This document shows, piece after piece, positions 29,478 through 38,215 of a stretch of DNA of 64,000 nt (its first letter is position 1; each line of letters opens with the position of its first letter). This DNA is from Prevotella sp. Lineage in GTDB: Bacteria; Bacteroidota; Bacteroidia; Bacteroidales; Bacteroidaceae. The stretch spans positions 310,001-374,000 of the forward strand of contig JAFYYV010000028.1 in NCBI GenBank assembly GCA_017557405.1, written 5' to 3'. The notes below the pieces were generated by a model that saw nothing but the letters and a program-made list of their open reading frames with translations, was not told where the DNA came from and ran no database searches. The position numbers and the translations under genes were made by a program.

Positions 29478-30950
29478 ATGGCAAAAAATCTGAAGCAGAA
29501 AGCCGCATCTGGCATGGTGTGGACAGCATTGCAGAAGTACTCGAAGATGTTTATCGGTTTCGTGTCGGGTATTATCTTAGCGCGTCTGCTCACTCCTCAT
29601 GATTATGGTTGCATCGGTATGCTCAGCATCTTCATGGTGCTTGCTGAGAATTTTATTGATGGCGGCTTTGGTTCTGCACTCATTCAGAAGAAAAGGCCGA
29701 CCCAGACTGATTATTCCACGGTTTTCTTTTGGAATATAGCTATGTCTGTTGTGTTGTATGTGATTCTATATATTTCTGCTCCAGCTATTGCTCGATTTTA
29801 TAAGATTCCTATATTATGCGATGTGCTTCGGGTGCAAGGCCTGATTCTGTTTATTTATGCACTTAATATTATTCAGCGAAACCAACTGAGAAAGAAGCTC
29901 AATTTCAAGTTGCTGTCTATTGTATCTGTTAGCACGGCAATTATATCCCTGATTATAACGATTATTATGGCCTATCGGGGATTTGGGGTTTGGGCATTGG
30001 TCGCACAAAACCTTATCAGTGGTATTATTCCATCCTTGGTTTTCTGGTTCTATGTCAAATGGCGGCCTACATGGACTTTTTCCTGGCATTCGTTCAGAGA
30101 GTTGTTTGGGTTTGGTGTTTACATGTTTTTAACGCATTTGCTTAATAGTTTTTCTTCCAAGATACAGGGATTGCTAATTGGCAAATTTTATAATCCTGCC
30201 ACACTGGGCTTTTACTCGAAAGCTGCTGGTACGGAGAATTTGGCCTCTCATAGTATATCTTCTGTAATGACCCAAGTTACATATCCTCTTTATGCCGAAG
30301 TACAGGATAACAAAGTCGCTTTGTCCAATATAATAAAACGGCTGACAATGACTTTGGCCTATATCACGTTCCCATTGATGTTCATTCTTCTTCTTTGTGC
30401 TAAACCAATTTTTGTCTTGTTATATTCTGATAGATGGTTGCAAAGTGTTCCATATTTTCAAGCATTATGTCTTGCAGGCCTAGCAGGATGTTTACAATCA
30501 GTAAACCTTCAGGCCATTTCGGCAATTGGGAAAAGTAGGACTATGTTTATTTGGACTGTTTTTAAACGTATGGTGAGTTTGGGTGCAATTATTGGTGGAT
30601 TGGTGTTTTGGGGGATGAAGGGATTATTGATTGGAGTGATTTTCAATTACTGGTTTTCTTATGCAGTAAACATCAGTTTGGTGTCTATACATGTAGGTTA
30701 TAATTGGAAGCGACAAGTAATGGATTTGATGCCAGTTGCAATAATATCGAGTTTGGCGGCTCTGATTAGTTATGGAGTCGGTAACTTCCTCGGCTTTGGC
30801 CTGTATCCAGATGGTATTGTTAAGTTTTTTGTCTATTTAATGATTTATTTAGGTTGGTCTCTCTTTTTTAAGCCAGAGGCCTACACCTATTTCCTCACCA
30901 TAATTCCTGATAGATTGAAGATTTGGGAAAGGAAGAAAATAGATAATTAA
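29478..30950 (+). CDS. Lipid-linked oligosaccharide flippase (Wzx/WzxC-like)
   Basis: This integral membrane protein of 490 aa, of the polysaccharide transporter/MATE-like superfamily, moves undecaprenyl-linked repeat units to the periplasmic face. The N-terminus KAASGMVWTALQKYSKMFIGFVSG is typical. About twelve or more hydrophobic segments follow, with the conserved LTPHDYGCIGMLSIF and DGGFGSALIQKKRPTQTDYSTVFFWN. It is the only intact flippase in the locus; a truncated second one is at 36838-37261. It starts 38 bases after the dehydrogenase gene and lies 6 bases before the deacetylase-like gene. Confidence 0.92.
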   Translation: MAKNLKQKAASGMVWTALQKYSKMFIGFVSGIILARLLTPHDYGCIGMLSIFMVLAENFIDGGFGSALIQKKRPTQTDYSTVFFWNIAMSVVLYVILYISAPAIARFYKIPILCDVLRVQGLILFIYALNIIQRNQLRKKLNFKLLSIVSVSTAIISLIITIIMAYRGFGVWALVAQNLISGIIPSLVFWFYVKWRPTWTFSWHSFRELFGFGVYMFLTHLLNSFSSKIQGLLIGKFYNPATLGFYSKAAGTENLASHSISSVMTQVTYPLYAEVQDNKVALSNIIKRLTMTLAYITFPLMFILLLCAKPIFVLLYSDRWLQSVPYFQALCLAGLAGCLQSVNLQAISAIGKSRTMFIWTVFKRMVSLGAIIGGLVFWGMKGLLIGVIFNYWFSYAVNISLVSIHVGYNWKRQVMDLMPVAIISSLAALISYGVGNFLGFGLYPDGIVKFFVYLMIYLGWSLFFKPEAYTYFLTIIPDRLKIWERKKIDN

Positions 30951-30956
30951 GAAGAT

Positions 30957-31751
30957 ATGATAAAGATTATTCTAAATGCAGATGATTTTGGAAAGAGCCC
31001 AAATCGGAATCGCGCCGTTGATGATTGTTTCAGGCAGGGATTGATAAGTTCTGCCGGTTTGATTGTGACAGGCAAACACCTGCAAGATGCGGTACAGTAT
31101 ATCAATAGAGGAGGATATGTAGGCAATATTCATCTTCACTTTAATTTGTCAGCAAATTTGTTGCATGAGGATTCGGATGATATTCCTCTTACCGAAGTTA
31201 TGAGGAAGGATTCGTTTTTTTGTACCGATGGAAAATTCACCAAGTATAAAGGATTGCCGAAAAAGGTTTCGGATATTTTCAAGTGGAGGGTTGTCTACCA
31301 AGAATTGGTAGCACAATATAATAAGTTCATTGAGGTGACTGATGGAAAGGCGGACTACAAACATGTTGACTTTCATCTGTGGTATAATCTAACATGGCCA
31401 GTTTCAGTAGCTCTCAACTTATTTACATGGAGATACAAAATAAAATCTGTCCGATATATCGGGATATATCAGCAGAGTAAAAGAAGATATAGATTATTTC
31501 GTTTGATAAGTTGGAATCCTTTTGTAAAAGATGTACCAGCCACCAATATAGATTATTATTTGTCGAAAAAGCATCTGTTTGACAATTACCAAATCATAGA
31601 GTTGTATTGTCATCCGAACTATAAAGACGGGGTGTTCCTTGATGATAGTCCTTCATATCTTAAGCATGAGCGGCAACCCATGTTGAAGCAGATTCGGATG
31701 TTGAAAGATTCTAGCGATTTCGAGTCTTTGTGTTGGAAAAATTTTTCATGA
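30957..31751 (+). CDS. YdjC/ChbG-family carbohydrate deacetylase-like protein
   Basis: This 264-aa protein is of the YdjC (ChbG/HpnK) family, whose characterised members deacetylate N-acetylated sugars with a metal ion. The N-terminal IILNADDFGKSPNRNRAV holds the paired Asp ligands; NIHLHFNLS and DYKHVDFHLW supply His ligands, and ELYCHPNY the C-terminal one. It could free an amino group on a lipid-linked or nucleotide sugar for later acylation (inference). No signal peptide is seen, so it acts in the cytoplasm. It follows the flippase by 6 bases. Confidence 0.85.
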   Translation: MIKIILNADDFGKSPNRNRAVDDCFRQGLISSAGLIVTGKHLQDAVQYINRGGYVGNIHLHFNLSANLLHEDSDDIPLTEVMRKDSFFCTDGKFTKYKGLPKKVSDIFKWRVVYQELVAQYNKFIEVTDGKADYKHVDFHLWYNLTWPVSVALNLFTWRYKIKSVRYIGIYQQSKRRYRLFRLISWNPFVKDVPATNIDYYLSKKHLFDNYQIIELYCHPNYKDGVFLDDSPSYLKHERQPMLKQIRMLKDSSDFESLCWKNFS

Positions 31752-31780
31752 GCACTTTTATGATATAATTTATCTTATAT

Positions 31781-32935
31781 ATGTACGACAAAGTAAAAAT
31801 ATTCTTCTGTGGTGATTTCTGCTCAACATCGTCTGCCAAACCAATCACGGTATCACAAGAGTTACGAGATTTGATTGCTTCGTGTGATTTGAAAGTGGTT
31901 AATTTCGAGGTCCCACTGAAGCCCGAATTGGCATTGCCCCCACAGAAACGTCAACGTTTCTGTCAACATGATGATGTGCCTGCATTCCTTCAGGGACTCG
32001 GGTTTAACCTCTTTTCCTTGGCCACCAATCATACTTTTGATTGGGGGGAAGAAGGATTCAAAAAGACAAAAGCGGCTCTTGGGGATACTGCCTTTGGCGC
32101 AGGAACCTACGATGAAGCATATAAAGTAAAGATAGTGGAAGTGGGGGGTGCAAAAATTGGTTTCATGGCAGTATGTTTTGCTGCATATACCGGGGTGTTC
32201 AATGATGTTTTGAAACATGAAGGATTAGGATGTGCTTACATTAATGACCTGAAGGTAAACCATGTTATAGCAGATGCAAAGAAAGATGTTGATTATCTCT
32301 TTGTGTTGCCTCACGATGGCATTGAATACATTGATATTCCTTTGCCCGAGACGATAGCCCGCTATCGTGACTTTATTGACTGGGGGGCTGATGCTGTGAT
32401 AGGAACGCATCCGCACTGCCCACAAGGATGGGAGGAATATAAAGGTAAACCGATTTTCTATAGTCTTGGCAACTTCCTGTTCAATAGCAAGGAAGGGTAT
32501 GACTATCGTGCCACTAACCGTCCACACTGGTATGAAGGTTTGTGTGTGGTAATGACGATTAAGAATGGACAATTGTCATGGGAAGTGGTAAACACTCGAA
32601 ATGTGGATAATGTGGGGATTGAAATTGACACCAATGAAGACAGAAATGAACATAATAAGCGCATTTGTGGATACTTAAAAAATAAAAATGTGTATGAATG
32701 CTATTTCAATCAAAACTGCAAAGAACAAAACTATCGCAAGTACATGAAAATGATTGATTGTAGCTTTCATCCATTTTCTTTGAAAACTGCAACAAAAGTT
32801 TTATTTAACAAATGGTTAAAGCATCTAAGAAAAATTGATTTTACTGATGATTCGGCAATTGAGAGATTATTGTCGCATGACGGAAACCGTAGTATTTTAC
32901 TTCGATCAATAAGAAAAAAAATCAACAACAAATAA
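31781..32935 (+). CDS. CapA-family protein (metallophosphoesterase fold), copy 1
   Basis: This 384-aa protein is related to CapA of poly-gamma-glutamate capsule synthesis. Motifs of the fold are FFCGDFCSTSS, VVNFEVPL, LATNHTFDWGEEGF, LPHDGIEY and IGTHPHCPQGWEEY followed by IFYSLGNFLF. It lacks an obvious signal peptide or membrane anchor, unlike classical CapA. It is followed 11 bases later by an ATP-grasp gene, and the same pairing occurs again at 41818-43868. In capsule systems CapA works with a ligase on amide-linked chains, so the pair may add amino acids to the polymer (inference). Confidence 0.87.
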   Translation: MYDKVKIFFCGDFCSTSSAKPITVSQELRDLIASCDLKVVNFEVPLKPELALPPQKRQRFCQHDDVPAFLQGLGFNLFSLATNHTFDWGEEGFKKTKAALGDTAFGAGTYDEAYKVKIVEVGGAKIGFMAVCFAAYTGVFNDVLKHEGLGCAYINDLKVNHVIADAKKDVDYLFVLPHDGIEYIDIPLPETIARYRDFIDWGADAVIGTHPHCPQGWEEYKGKPIFYSLGNFLFNSKEGYDYRATNRPHWYEGLCVVMTIKNGQLSWEVVNTRNVDNVGIEIDTNEDRNEHNKRICGYLKNKNVYECYFNQNCKEQNYRKYMKMIDCSFHPFSLKTATKVLFNKWLKHLRKIDFTDDSAIERLLSHDGNRSILLRSIRKKINNK

Positions 32936-32946
32936 TCAATAGTCAA

Positions 32947-34053
32947 ATGTTTATTCGCAGAATTATGAGTTTTGCTTCCAAAGTTGTTGCAAAATACTAC
33001 AAGCATCAACGAGGGAAAGTACTTACCAAAAGTATTACAAGAAACTTTAAGGACTTAAAGGTTCGCAGAAAACTAACAAAAGCCCAGAAGAAAGAGGTTA
33101 ATGATTTTTATATCAGTATGATAGGAAAGAAAGTGCCGCTTTATTGTCATGAATTTTTCTATTCAAGGACAGGGATTTTTACAAAAGAGTATATCCCAAA
33201 GGATTTTTACTCTTTGGAATTGCGCCCAAGAGCTAATGTATTCAAGTTTCAAGAAGCTTATGATGACAAAAATATTCTTGACATTATTCTTGCAGGAGAG
33301 AATGTTGTTCATACCATTTTAAAAAACATTAACGGATATTATTATTTCGAAGGAAAACCAGTATCGGAAGCAGAGGCCATTACGCTTTGTCAAAATATGG
33401 ATAATGTAATTATCAAACCATCAATGAAAACACAAGGAACCGGTGTAAAGCTATTAACGATATCGAATGGAAAGACCAATATTAATGACATGACCATTGG
33501 GGATTTGTTTAAACAATACAATCATAATTTCATAATACAAGAATGCATAAAACAACACAAAGATTTGGCGGCTTTGAATCCAACCTCAGTAAATACCATG
33601 CGCATTCTCACCTATCGTTCTGGTATGGAGATACTAATTGCCTATTCTGTTATTCGTATAGGTCGAAAAGGACAAATAACCGACAATCAATGTTCGGGTG
33701 GTATTAGTACCACAATAACTAAAGACGGGAAACTGTTAAGAGAAGCATTTGGAGGGTTTAGTGAAGATAACGTGAAAACAACTGATACTGGAATTACATT
33801 AGAAGGGTATCAATTGCCATCATACGATAAAGCGATAGAATTTGTAAAACGTCTTCACATGAGATTGCCATATTTCAATCTTATTGGTTGGGATGTGTCA
33901 ATCGAAGAAAATGGTGAACCAATTCTAATTGAATATAATACTAATGTTGGTTTGAGCCAATCAGCCATTTGTTCTGGTATGGGCGAGAATACGGAGAGAA
34001 TTATTCGGGAATTGTGGCCAAGAAGAAACACTCAGTTTGAAGGATATGTTTAG
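32947..34053 (+). CDS. Sugar-transfer-associated ATP-grasp protein
   Basis: This ATP-grasp protein of 368 aa is of the group found in polysaccharide loci. The nucleotide-binding lysine region is NVIIKPSMKTQGTGVKLL, and IIQECIKQHKDL marks the hinge. NTMRILTYRSG and the metal site LIGWDVSIEENGEPILIEYN (residues about 315-334) complete the fold. The first 110 residues are basic and helical, with no recognised domain. It probably attaches a carboxylate such as an amino acid to a sugar (family-level inference). It is paired with the CapA-like gene upstream. Confidence 0.85.
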   Translation: MFIRRIMSFASKVVAKYYKHQRGKVLTKSITRNFKDLKVRRKLTKAQKKEVNDFYISMIGKKVPLYCHEFFYSRTGIFTKEYIPKDFYSLELRPRANVFKFQEAYDDKNILDIILAGENVVHTILKNINGYYYFEGKPVSEAEAITLCQNMDNVIIKPSMKTQGTGVKLLTISNGKTNINDMTIGDLFKQYNHNFIIQECIKQHKDLAALNPTSVNTMRILTYRSGMEILIAYSVIRIGRKGQITDNQCSGGISTTITKDGKLLREAFGGFSEDNVKTTDTGITLEGYQLPSYDKAIEFVKRLHMRLPYFNLIGWDVSIEENGEPILIEYNTNVGLSQSAICSGMGENTERIIRELWPRRNTQFEGYV

Positions 34054-34091
34054 GTCGACGAAACGCTTGATAATTCGACTTCAGAGTTTTG

Positions 34092-35417
34092 ATGAAGGAC
34101 GTTGTTATGAATAATTTATCAGAATGTTTTGTAGTTGGTCTTATAACTCAAACATTGTGCTTGCCCCTACAGACGAAGCAGCTAGCAAGAAAGTGTTTGT
34201 TGGATTACTTTGGAGTTAAAATCGGGGGGATAAAAAACCTTAAGGAGAAGCATTCCGAATTAATAGAGTCAGAACCTAAGGATGCTTTTATAAATGGGTT
34301 TGCTGCTCATGTCCTGGAACTGGATGATGGTCATCGACATGGGATGATACACCTTGGAGCATCAATAGTATCAGCAGTACTCACCGTTGCCGAGAAAGAA
34401 AAGTTATCAACAGATAGCGTATTGAAAGGTATTGTGATGGGCTATGAGGTTGCTGTACGTTGTGCAATGGCCATTCAACCAGGGCATAAAATGCGGGGAT
34501 ATCATGTATCTGGAACTTGTGGAACAATAGGCTCTGCTATGGGAGTCGCATTTGCATGTGGATACCATAAAGAGCAACTAAAGTCAACTTTGGCATGTGC
34601 TGTGACAAGTGCATCAGGGCTGTTGGAAATACAGGAAGAAGCATCAGAACTGAAACCCTATAATGTGGGACGGGCTGCAATGGATAGTCTCATGGCCGCT
34701 CAAATTGGTCGCTTGGCTTTACCGGGGCCAGATGATATACTGGGAGGAAAACAAGGTTTCCTTGCAGCTCTAACTGACACTCCTCATCCTGAATATCTGA
34801 CAGATTTCTCTAATGTAGATTATGCAATAGAGGGTATTTATCAAAAAGTACACGCTGCGTGTCGTCATTGTCATCCAGCAATTGATGCAACCTTGGATAT
34901 GCGTAAAGAGCTGAAGTTACGGCCTGTGGAAATTGACAGAATTGAAGTGCACACATATAAACTTGCAGTTGGTAGCCACGACCATACAGATATACGTGGT
35001 ATTAGTTCTGCCAAATTAAGTACTCCCTATGCTGTTGCTTTGGCAATAGTGAAAGGTAGTGCTGGATATGCTGATTACAATGAAGAAGACTTGGATGATT
35101 ATTGGATAAAGACCTTGACACGCAAGGTTAATGTGATAGAGGATGATGACTTGACACAGCGGTCACCTGCAGTAAGGGGAGCAAGGGTTACTATCTATTT
35201 GAAGGATGGTAGAGAATTTGAAGCATCTTGTATGTATCCTAAGGGAGAACCGGAGAATCCTCTTTCAAAGGAAGAACTGGAAGATAAGTTCCGAGGTCTA
35301 GCTATGTATGGTGGACTTACTTCAACAGAATGTGATGAAGTAATAGCAGAGATTTGGAAGGAAGATTTCGACTTCAATAAGATTATGAGGATAGTCAACA
35401 AGTCAACAAGAAACTGA
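34092..35417 (+). CDS. MmgE/PrpD-family dehydratase-like protein
   Basis: This 441-aa protein is of the family of 2-methylcitrate dehydratase and cis-aconitate decarboxylase. Typical stretches are FINGFAAHVLELDDGHRHG, HVSGTCGTIGSAMGVAFACG, GLLEIQEEASELKPYNVGRA and VHAACRHCHPAIDATL, which carry the conserved Asp, His and Lys of the active site. The ATG at 34092 is preferred over a TTG just before it. The last residues, KSTRN, are encoded by an 8-bp repeat array (35393-35480). It sits directly before a two-subunit fumarase-type hydratase, suggesting dehydration and rehydration of a C4-C6 di- or tricarboxylic acid. Such a gene is unexpected in a polysaccharide locus. Confidence 0.9.
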   Translation: MKDVVMNNLSECFVVGLITQTLCLPLQTKQLARKCLLDYFGVKIGGIKNLKEKHSELIESEPKDAFINGFAAHVLELDDGHRHGMIHLGASIVSAVLTVAEKEKLSTDSVLKGIVMGYEVAVRCAMAIQPGHKMRGYHVSGTCGTIGSAMGVAFACGYHKEQLKSTLACAVTSASGLLEIQEEASELKPYNVGRAAMDSLMAAQIGRLALPGPDDILGGKQGFLAALTDTPHPEYLTDFSNVDYAIEGIYQKVHAACRHCHPAIDATLDMRKELKLRPVEIDRIEVHTYKLAVGSHDHTDIRGISSAKLSTPYAVALAIVKGSAGYADYNEEDLDDYWIKTLTRKVNVIEDDDLTQRSPAVRGARVTIYLKDGREFEASCMYPKGEPENPLSKEELEDKFRGLAMYGGLTSTECDEVIAEIWKEDFDFNKIMRIVNKSTRN

Positions 35418-35480
35418 GTCAACGAGGGTGAAACAATGATCCAACCTGTTGACATGTAGACTCGTAGACTAAGAGACTAA
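35393..35480 (+). repeat. 8-bp tandem repeats at the end of the MmgE/PrpD gene
   Basis: Octamers AGTCAACA (35393), AGTCAACA (35401), AGAAACTG and AGTCAACG are followed, after a less regular stretch, by GTAGACTC, GTAGACTA and AGAGACTA. The first units encode the C-terminus and stop codon of the upstream gene. The style resembles the arrays at 6884 and 10712, but the unit sequence differs. Confidence 0.6.
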
Positions 35481-35486
35481 AAAAAT

Positions 35487-35996
35487 ATGAAGCATATAGG
35501 AACGCCATTTAGTGAGAAGGTTATTGCCAATTTGAAGGTTGGTGATGTGGTATCCATTTCAGGTTACATCTTCTGTGGCCGTGATGCCGTCCTACCCCGT
35601 ATCTGCAAGGAACTGGAAGCTGGAGTATGGGATAAACGGAGTATAGATTTGAAAGGCGGCGTTATCTTCCATACCGCAGTCAGTCCTGCCGGAGTAGGCC
35701 CTACTTCAAGTAACAAACTGGAAATAGAGGGTAGTTTTGAAACACTCTCAAAATTGGGCGGAATCAAAATGCATCTTGGAAAAGGCGCTATTAAACCTGA
35801 GACTGTTAAGATGTTGGCAGAGAATAATGCCGTGTTTGCTATTATTCCTCCTGTGACAGCATTATTGGAGAGCCAGACATCAGAGCGTGAGTGTGTGGCA
35901 TGGCCAGAGTTGGGCATGGAAGCACTTTATAGAATCAAGGTTGAGAACTATCAAGCAATCATTGCTGCTGCGAAGAGAGAGAGTATTTATGAGTAA
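35487..35996 (+). CDS. Class I fumarase / L-tartrate dehydratase-type hydratase, beta subunit
   Basis: This 169-aa protein matches the C-terminal (beta) half of iron-sulfur fumarases and tartrate dehydratases. Signatures are VVSISGYIFCGRDAVLPRI, FHTAVSPAGVGPTSSNKLEIE and KLGGIKMHLGKGAI. It overlaps the alpha subunit gene by 8 bases, so the two are made together; in most operons alpha comes first, here beta does. The substrate could be fumarate/malate, mesaconate/citramalate or tartrate. It is one of three acid-converting genes in a row (MmgE/PrpD, beta, alpha). Confidence 0.9.
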   Translation: MKHIGTPFSEKVIANLKVGDVVSISGYIFCGRDAVLPRICKELEAGVWDKRSIDLKGGVIFHTAVSPAGVGPTSSNKLEIEGSFETLSKLGGIKMHLGKGAIKPETVKMLAENNAVFAIIPPVTALLESQTSERECVAWPELGMEALYRIKVENYQAIIAAAKRESIYE

Positions 35997-36837
35997 CATA
36001 ATTGAAAAAGTAGCGGATTGCTTGGTTAGGGCTGGTTCAACATTCCGTGAAGATCAGAAGGAAGCTTATCGTAAGGCCATTGCCGATGAGCAGATTGAAA
36101 GTTCATGTTGGGTGATGAAACAAGTGCTGGATAATGCGCTTGTAGCAGAAGAACGACATAGTCCACTGTGTGATGATACGGGCATACCTCATTTGTTCTT
36201 AGAAGTTGGCCCTAATAAGAGTGTAACTGGTGCCTTGCTTGAAGAGATAAAAGAAGGTGTGCGTCAGGGCTTAAGACGACTTCCGGGTCGTCCAATGGCC
36301 ATCAAGGGGGATGATTATGCCCGAATCGATCAAAGTGGAGGCTTGGATGAGGATAGTGGCGCATTATTACCTTCGCCCATACTGATTAAGCCTGTTGAAG
36401 AGGATGTGCTTCGTTTGACTGTGTTGATGCTTGGCGGAGGACCCGCCATCCGTGGTATCACTCAGAGGGTTTTCCACAAGCATAATGTCGATGTGGTAAT
36501 TGAAGAGATTGTAAATCGTGCTATACCAGCTGTCAGTCAGTTAGGTTGTTCTCCTTGTACCTTGGCTATAGGTATAGGCAGAAGCCAATTTGAGGCGACT
36601 AGTCTGATGATGGAAGCAATGGTGAAAGGTGACTTTGGAGTACAGAGTGACTTTGAAAAGAGAATTACTGATAAGGTAAATGAAGCCAATGTCGGGCCTC
36701 TAGGCCTTGGCGGCAAGACCAGTGTCCTTGCAACCTTTTCAAGGATTGGTCCCCAACGTGCCAGTGGTGTCCGCATCGTTGCCCTACGCCCCTGCTGCTG
36801 TTTTGAACCAAGGCGTGCAAATGTTGAACTAGAATAA
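35989..36837 (+). CDS. Class I fumarase / L-tartrate dehydratase-type hydratase, alpha subunit
   Basis: This is the iron-sulfur subunit of the hydratase, 282 aa from the ATG at 35989, which overlaps the beta subunit stop; a longer frame from 35887 adds 34 residues that are shadow sequence. Candidate cluster ligands are Cys61 in HSPLCDDTG, Cys187 or Cys190 in QLGCSPCTLAIGIG, and a Cys in the C-terminal ALRPCCCFEP. GPLGLGGKTSVLATFS is a family hallmark. The protein looks complete. Immediately after its stop codon the sequence turns into a flippase fragment, which marks a recombination joint. The oxygen-sensitive cluster fits an anaerobic host (inference). Confidence 0.9.
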   Translation: MSNIIEKVADCLVRAGSTFREDQKEAYRKAIADEQIESSCWVMKQVLDNALVAEERHSPLCDDTGIPHLFLEVGPNKSVTGALLEEIKEGVRQGLRRLPGRPMAIKGDDYARIDQSGGLDEDSGALLPSPILIKPVEEDVLRLTVLMLGGGPAIRGITQRVFHKHNVDVVIEEIVNRAIPAVSQLGCSPCTLAIGIGRSQFEATSLMMEAMVKGDFGVQSDFEKRITDKVNEANVGPLGLGGKTSVLATFSRIGPQRASGVRIVALRPCCCFEPRRANVELE

Positions 36838-37261
36838 TATCAAAGTGTGGCTAAACTAGGTATAGTACTTATCTTTACATCAGTAATGTCAATTATTGTA
36901 GATAGTGGGTTCGCGAATTCACTTATACGAAAGCCACATGTAACATTGGATGCTTATTGCAAGCATTGGCACTAGCATCATTGCATTCTTTCTCAATAGT
37001 TATTACACAGGAAAAGGTTTAGGATATACATCTTGGATGCAGTTAAAAGATGTTGCGCCATCCTATGGAGTTGCATTGGTTGTGGCTATTTCTATTTATT
37101 TAATTAAGTTCTTTCCCATATCTAATTACTATATTTTGTTTATTCAAATAATAATAGGTACAGTCGTGTTTTTTACACTTAATGAACTATTAAAAATGCA
37201 AGAATATTGTGAATTGAAAGAAATTGCAATGAAGTTTCTAAATGACAAAAAGAAAAGATAA
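36838..37261 (+). pseudogene. Remnant of a second Wzx-type flippase gene (internal deletion)
   Basis: Just after the hydratase stop, the frame starting at 36838 reads GIVLIFTSVMSIIVDSGFAN then SLIRKPHVT, which matches the N-terminal conserved stretch of Wzx-like flippases (compare DGGFGSALIQKK in the intact gene at 29478). The match stops near 36940. From 36950 in another frame, 103 residues (ASIGTSIIAFFLNSYYTGKG, QLKDVAPSYG and so on) match the C-terminal end of such flippases. About 350 internal residues and the true start are missing. The 103-aa frame alone would be a four-helix membrane fragment, so I treat the region as one degraded gene. Confidence 0.8.
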
Positions 37262-38208
37262 TGGAGCCCAATATTTTTAAAGTATATGTAAAATGTAATA
37301 CTTATAATCAGGCGTCTTATATTGAAGATGCACTTAATGGTTTTTGCATGCAAAAAACGTCATTTCCTTACATATGTCTTGTTTTTGATGATGCAAGTAC
37401 TGATGGTGAGACAGATGTCATAAATAAGTATATGCAAAAAAAATTTGATTTGAATGACAAATCAGTAATGAGTGAGCTTGATACAGAAGATTATCACCTA
37501 ACATTTGCTCAACATTTAATTAATAAGAATTGCTTTTTTGCAGTTTACTATTTGAAATACAATCATCATTCAATCAAGAAATCCAAGTGGCCTTATTTTA
37601 ATAAAATGATATATGGGGCAAAATATGCTGCAATATGTGAAGGGGATGATTATTGGACAGATTCTTTTAAAATTCAAAAGCAGTATGATATGATGGAGAA
37701 TCATCCAGAATATAGTCTGTGTTTTCATGCGCATCATGAATTATTTCCAGATGGCACACTTTCAGAAAGACACCCAATAATATCAAAGAAGTGTTATTCA
37801 ACAGAAGATATAATACCCAAAGGTGGTAGTTTTGCAGCAACAAACTCGCTCTTTTATAGGACTGGGGTAATGGTAAACAAAGTGTTCCCGGACTTTTGGA
37901 AGAATGCTCCAGTTGGTGATGGGCCGAGAATGCTTTATTATTCTACTGTGGGACTTTTAGGTTACATTAACGAGACGATGTCAGTCCATAGATTTCAAGC
38001 TAAAAACTCATGGACATTAAGGCAAAATGTCAGTATAAAAAGAAAGTGGGTCCATTATAAAAGGATGTCAATGATGTATGATAGTTTTGACAAATATACA
38101 GATATGAGATATCATGAATTAATTGAAGTGAAAAAGAAAAAGATGAAGAAACACGCAGTAAAATCAATTTTGGGTATTGTTTTAAAGGGTAGGTGGTATA
38201 AGAACTAA
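37261..38208 (+). CDS. Glycosyltransferase family 2 protein
   Basis: This GT-A-fold glycosyltransferase of 315 aa adds one sugar to the lipid-linked repeat unit at the cytoplasmic membrane face. The N-terminus KVYVKCNTYNQASYIEDAL is the GT2 nucleotide-binding start; VFDDASTDGETDVI gives the first acidic pair, and AICEGDDYWTD is the DxD-like metal site. The C-terminal HRFQAKNSWTLR supplies the catalytic-type basic end. It starts on the last base of the flippase remnant stop codon (TAATG), showing that the remnant was once the upstream partner gene. Donor and acceptor are unknown. Confidence 0.88.
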   Translation: MEPNIFKVYVKCNTYNQASYIEDALNGFCMQKTSFPYICLVFDDASTDGETDVINKYMQKKFDLNDKSVMSELDTEDYHLTFAQHLINKNCFFAVYYLKYNHHSIKKSKWPYFNKMIYGAKYAAICEGDDYWTDSFKIQKQYDMMENHPEYSLCFHAHHELFPDGTLSERHPIISKKCYSTEDIIPKGGSFAATNSLFYRTGVMVNKVFPDFWKNAPVGDGPRMLYYSTVGLLGYINETMSVHRFQAKNSWTLRQNVSIKRKWVHYKRMSMMYDSFDKYTDMRYHELIEVKKKKMKKHAVKSILGIVLKGRWYKN

Positions 38209-38215
38209 AACAATT

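Noticed and set aside
36950..37261. Independent 103-aa membrane protein gene
   Set aside because: Its sequence matches the C-terminus of Wzx flippases, and the matching N-terminal fragment lies just upstream in another frame, so it is better seen as a pseudogene remnant.
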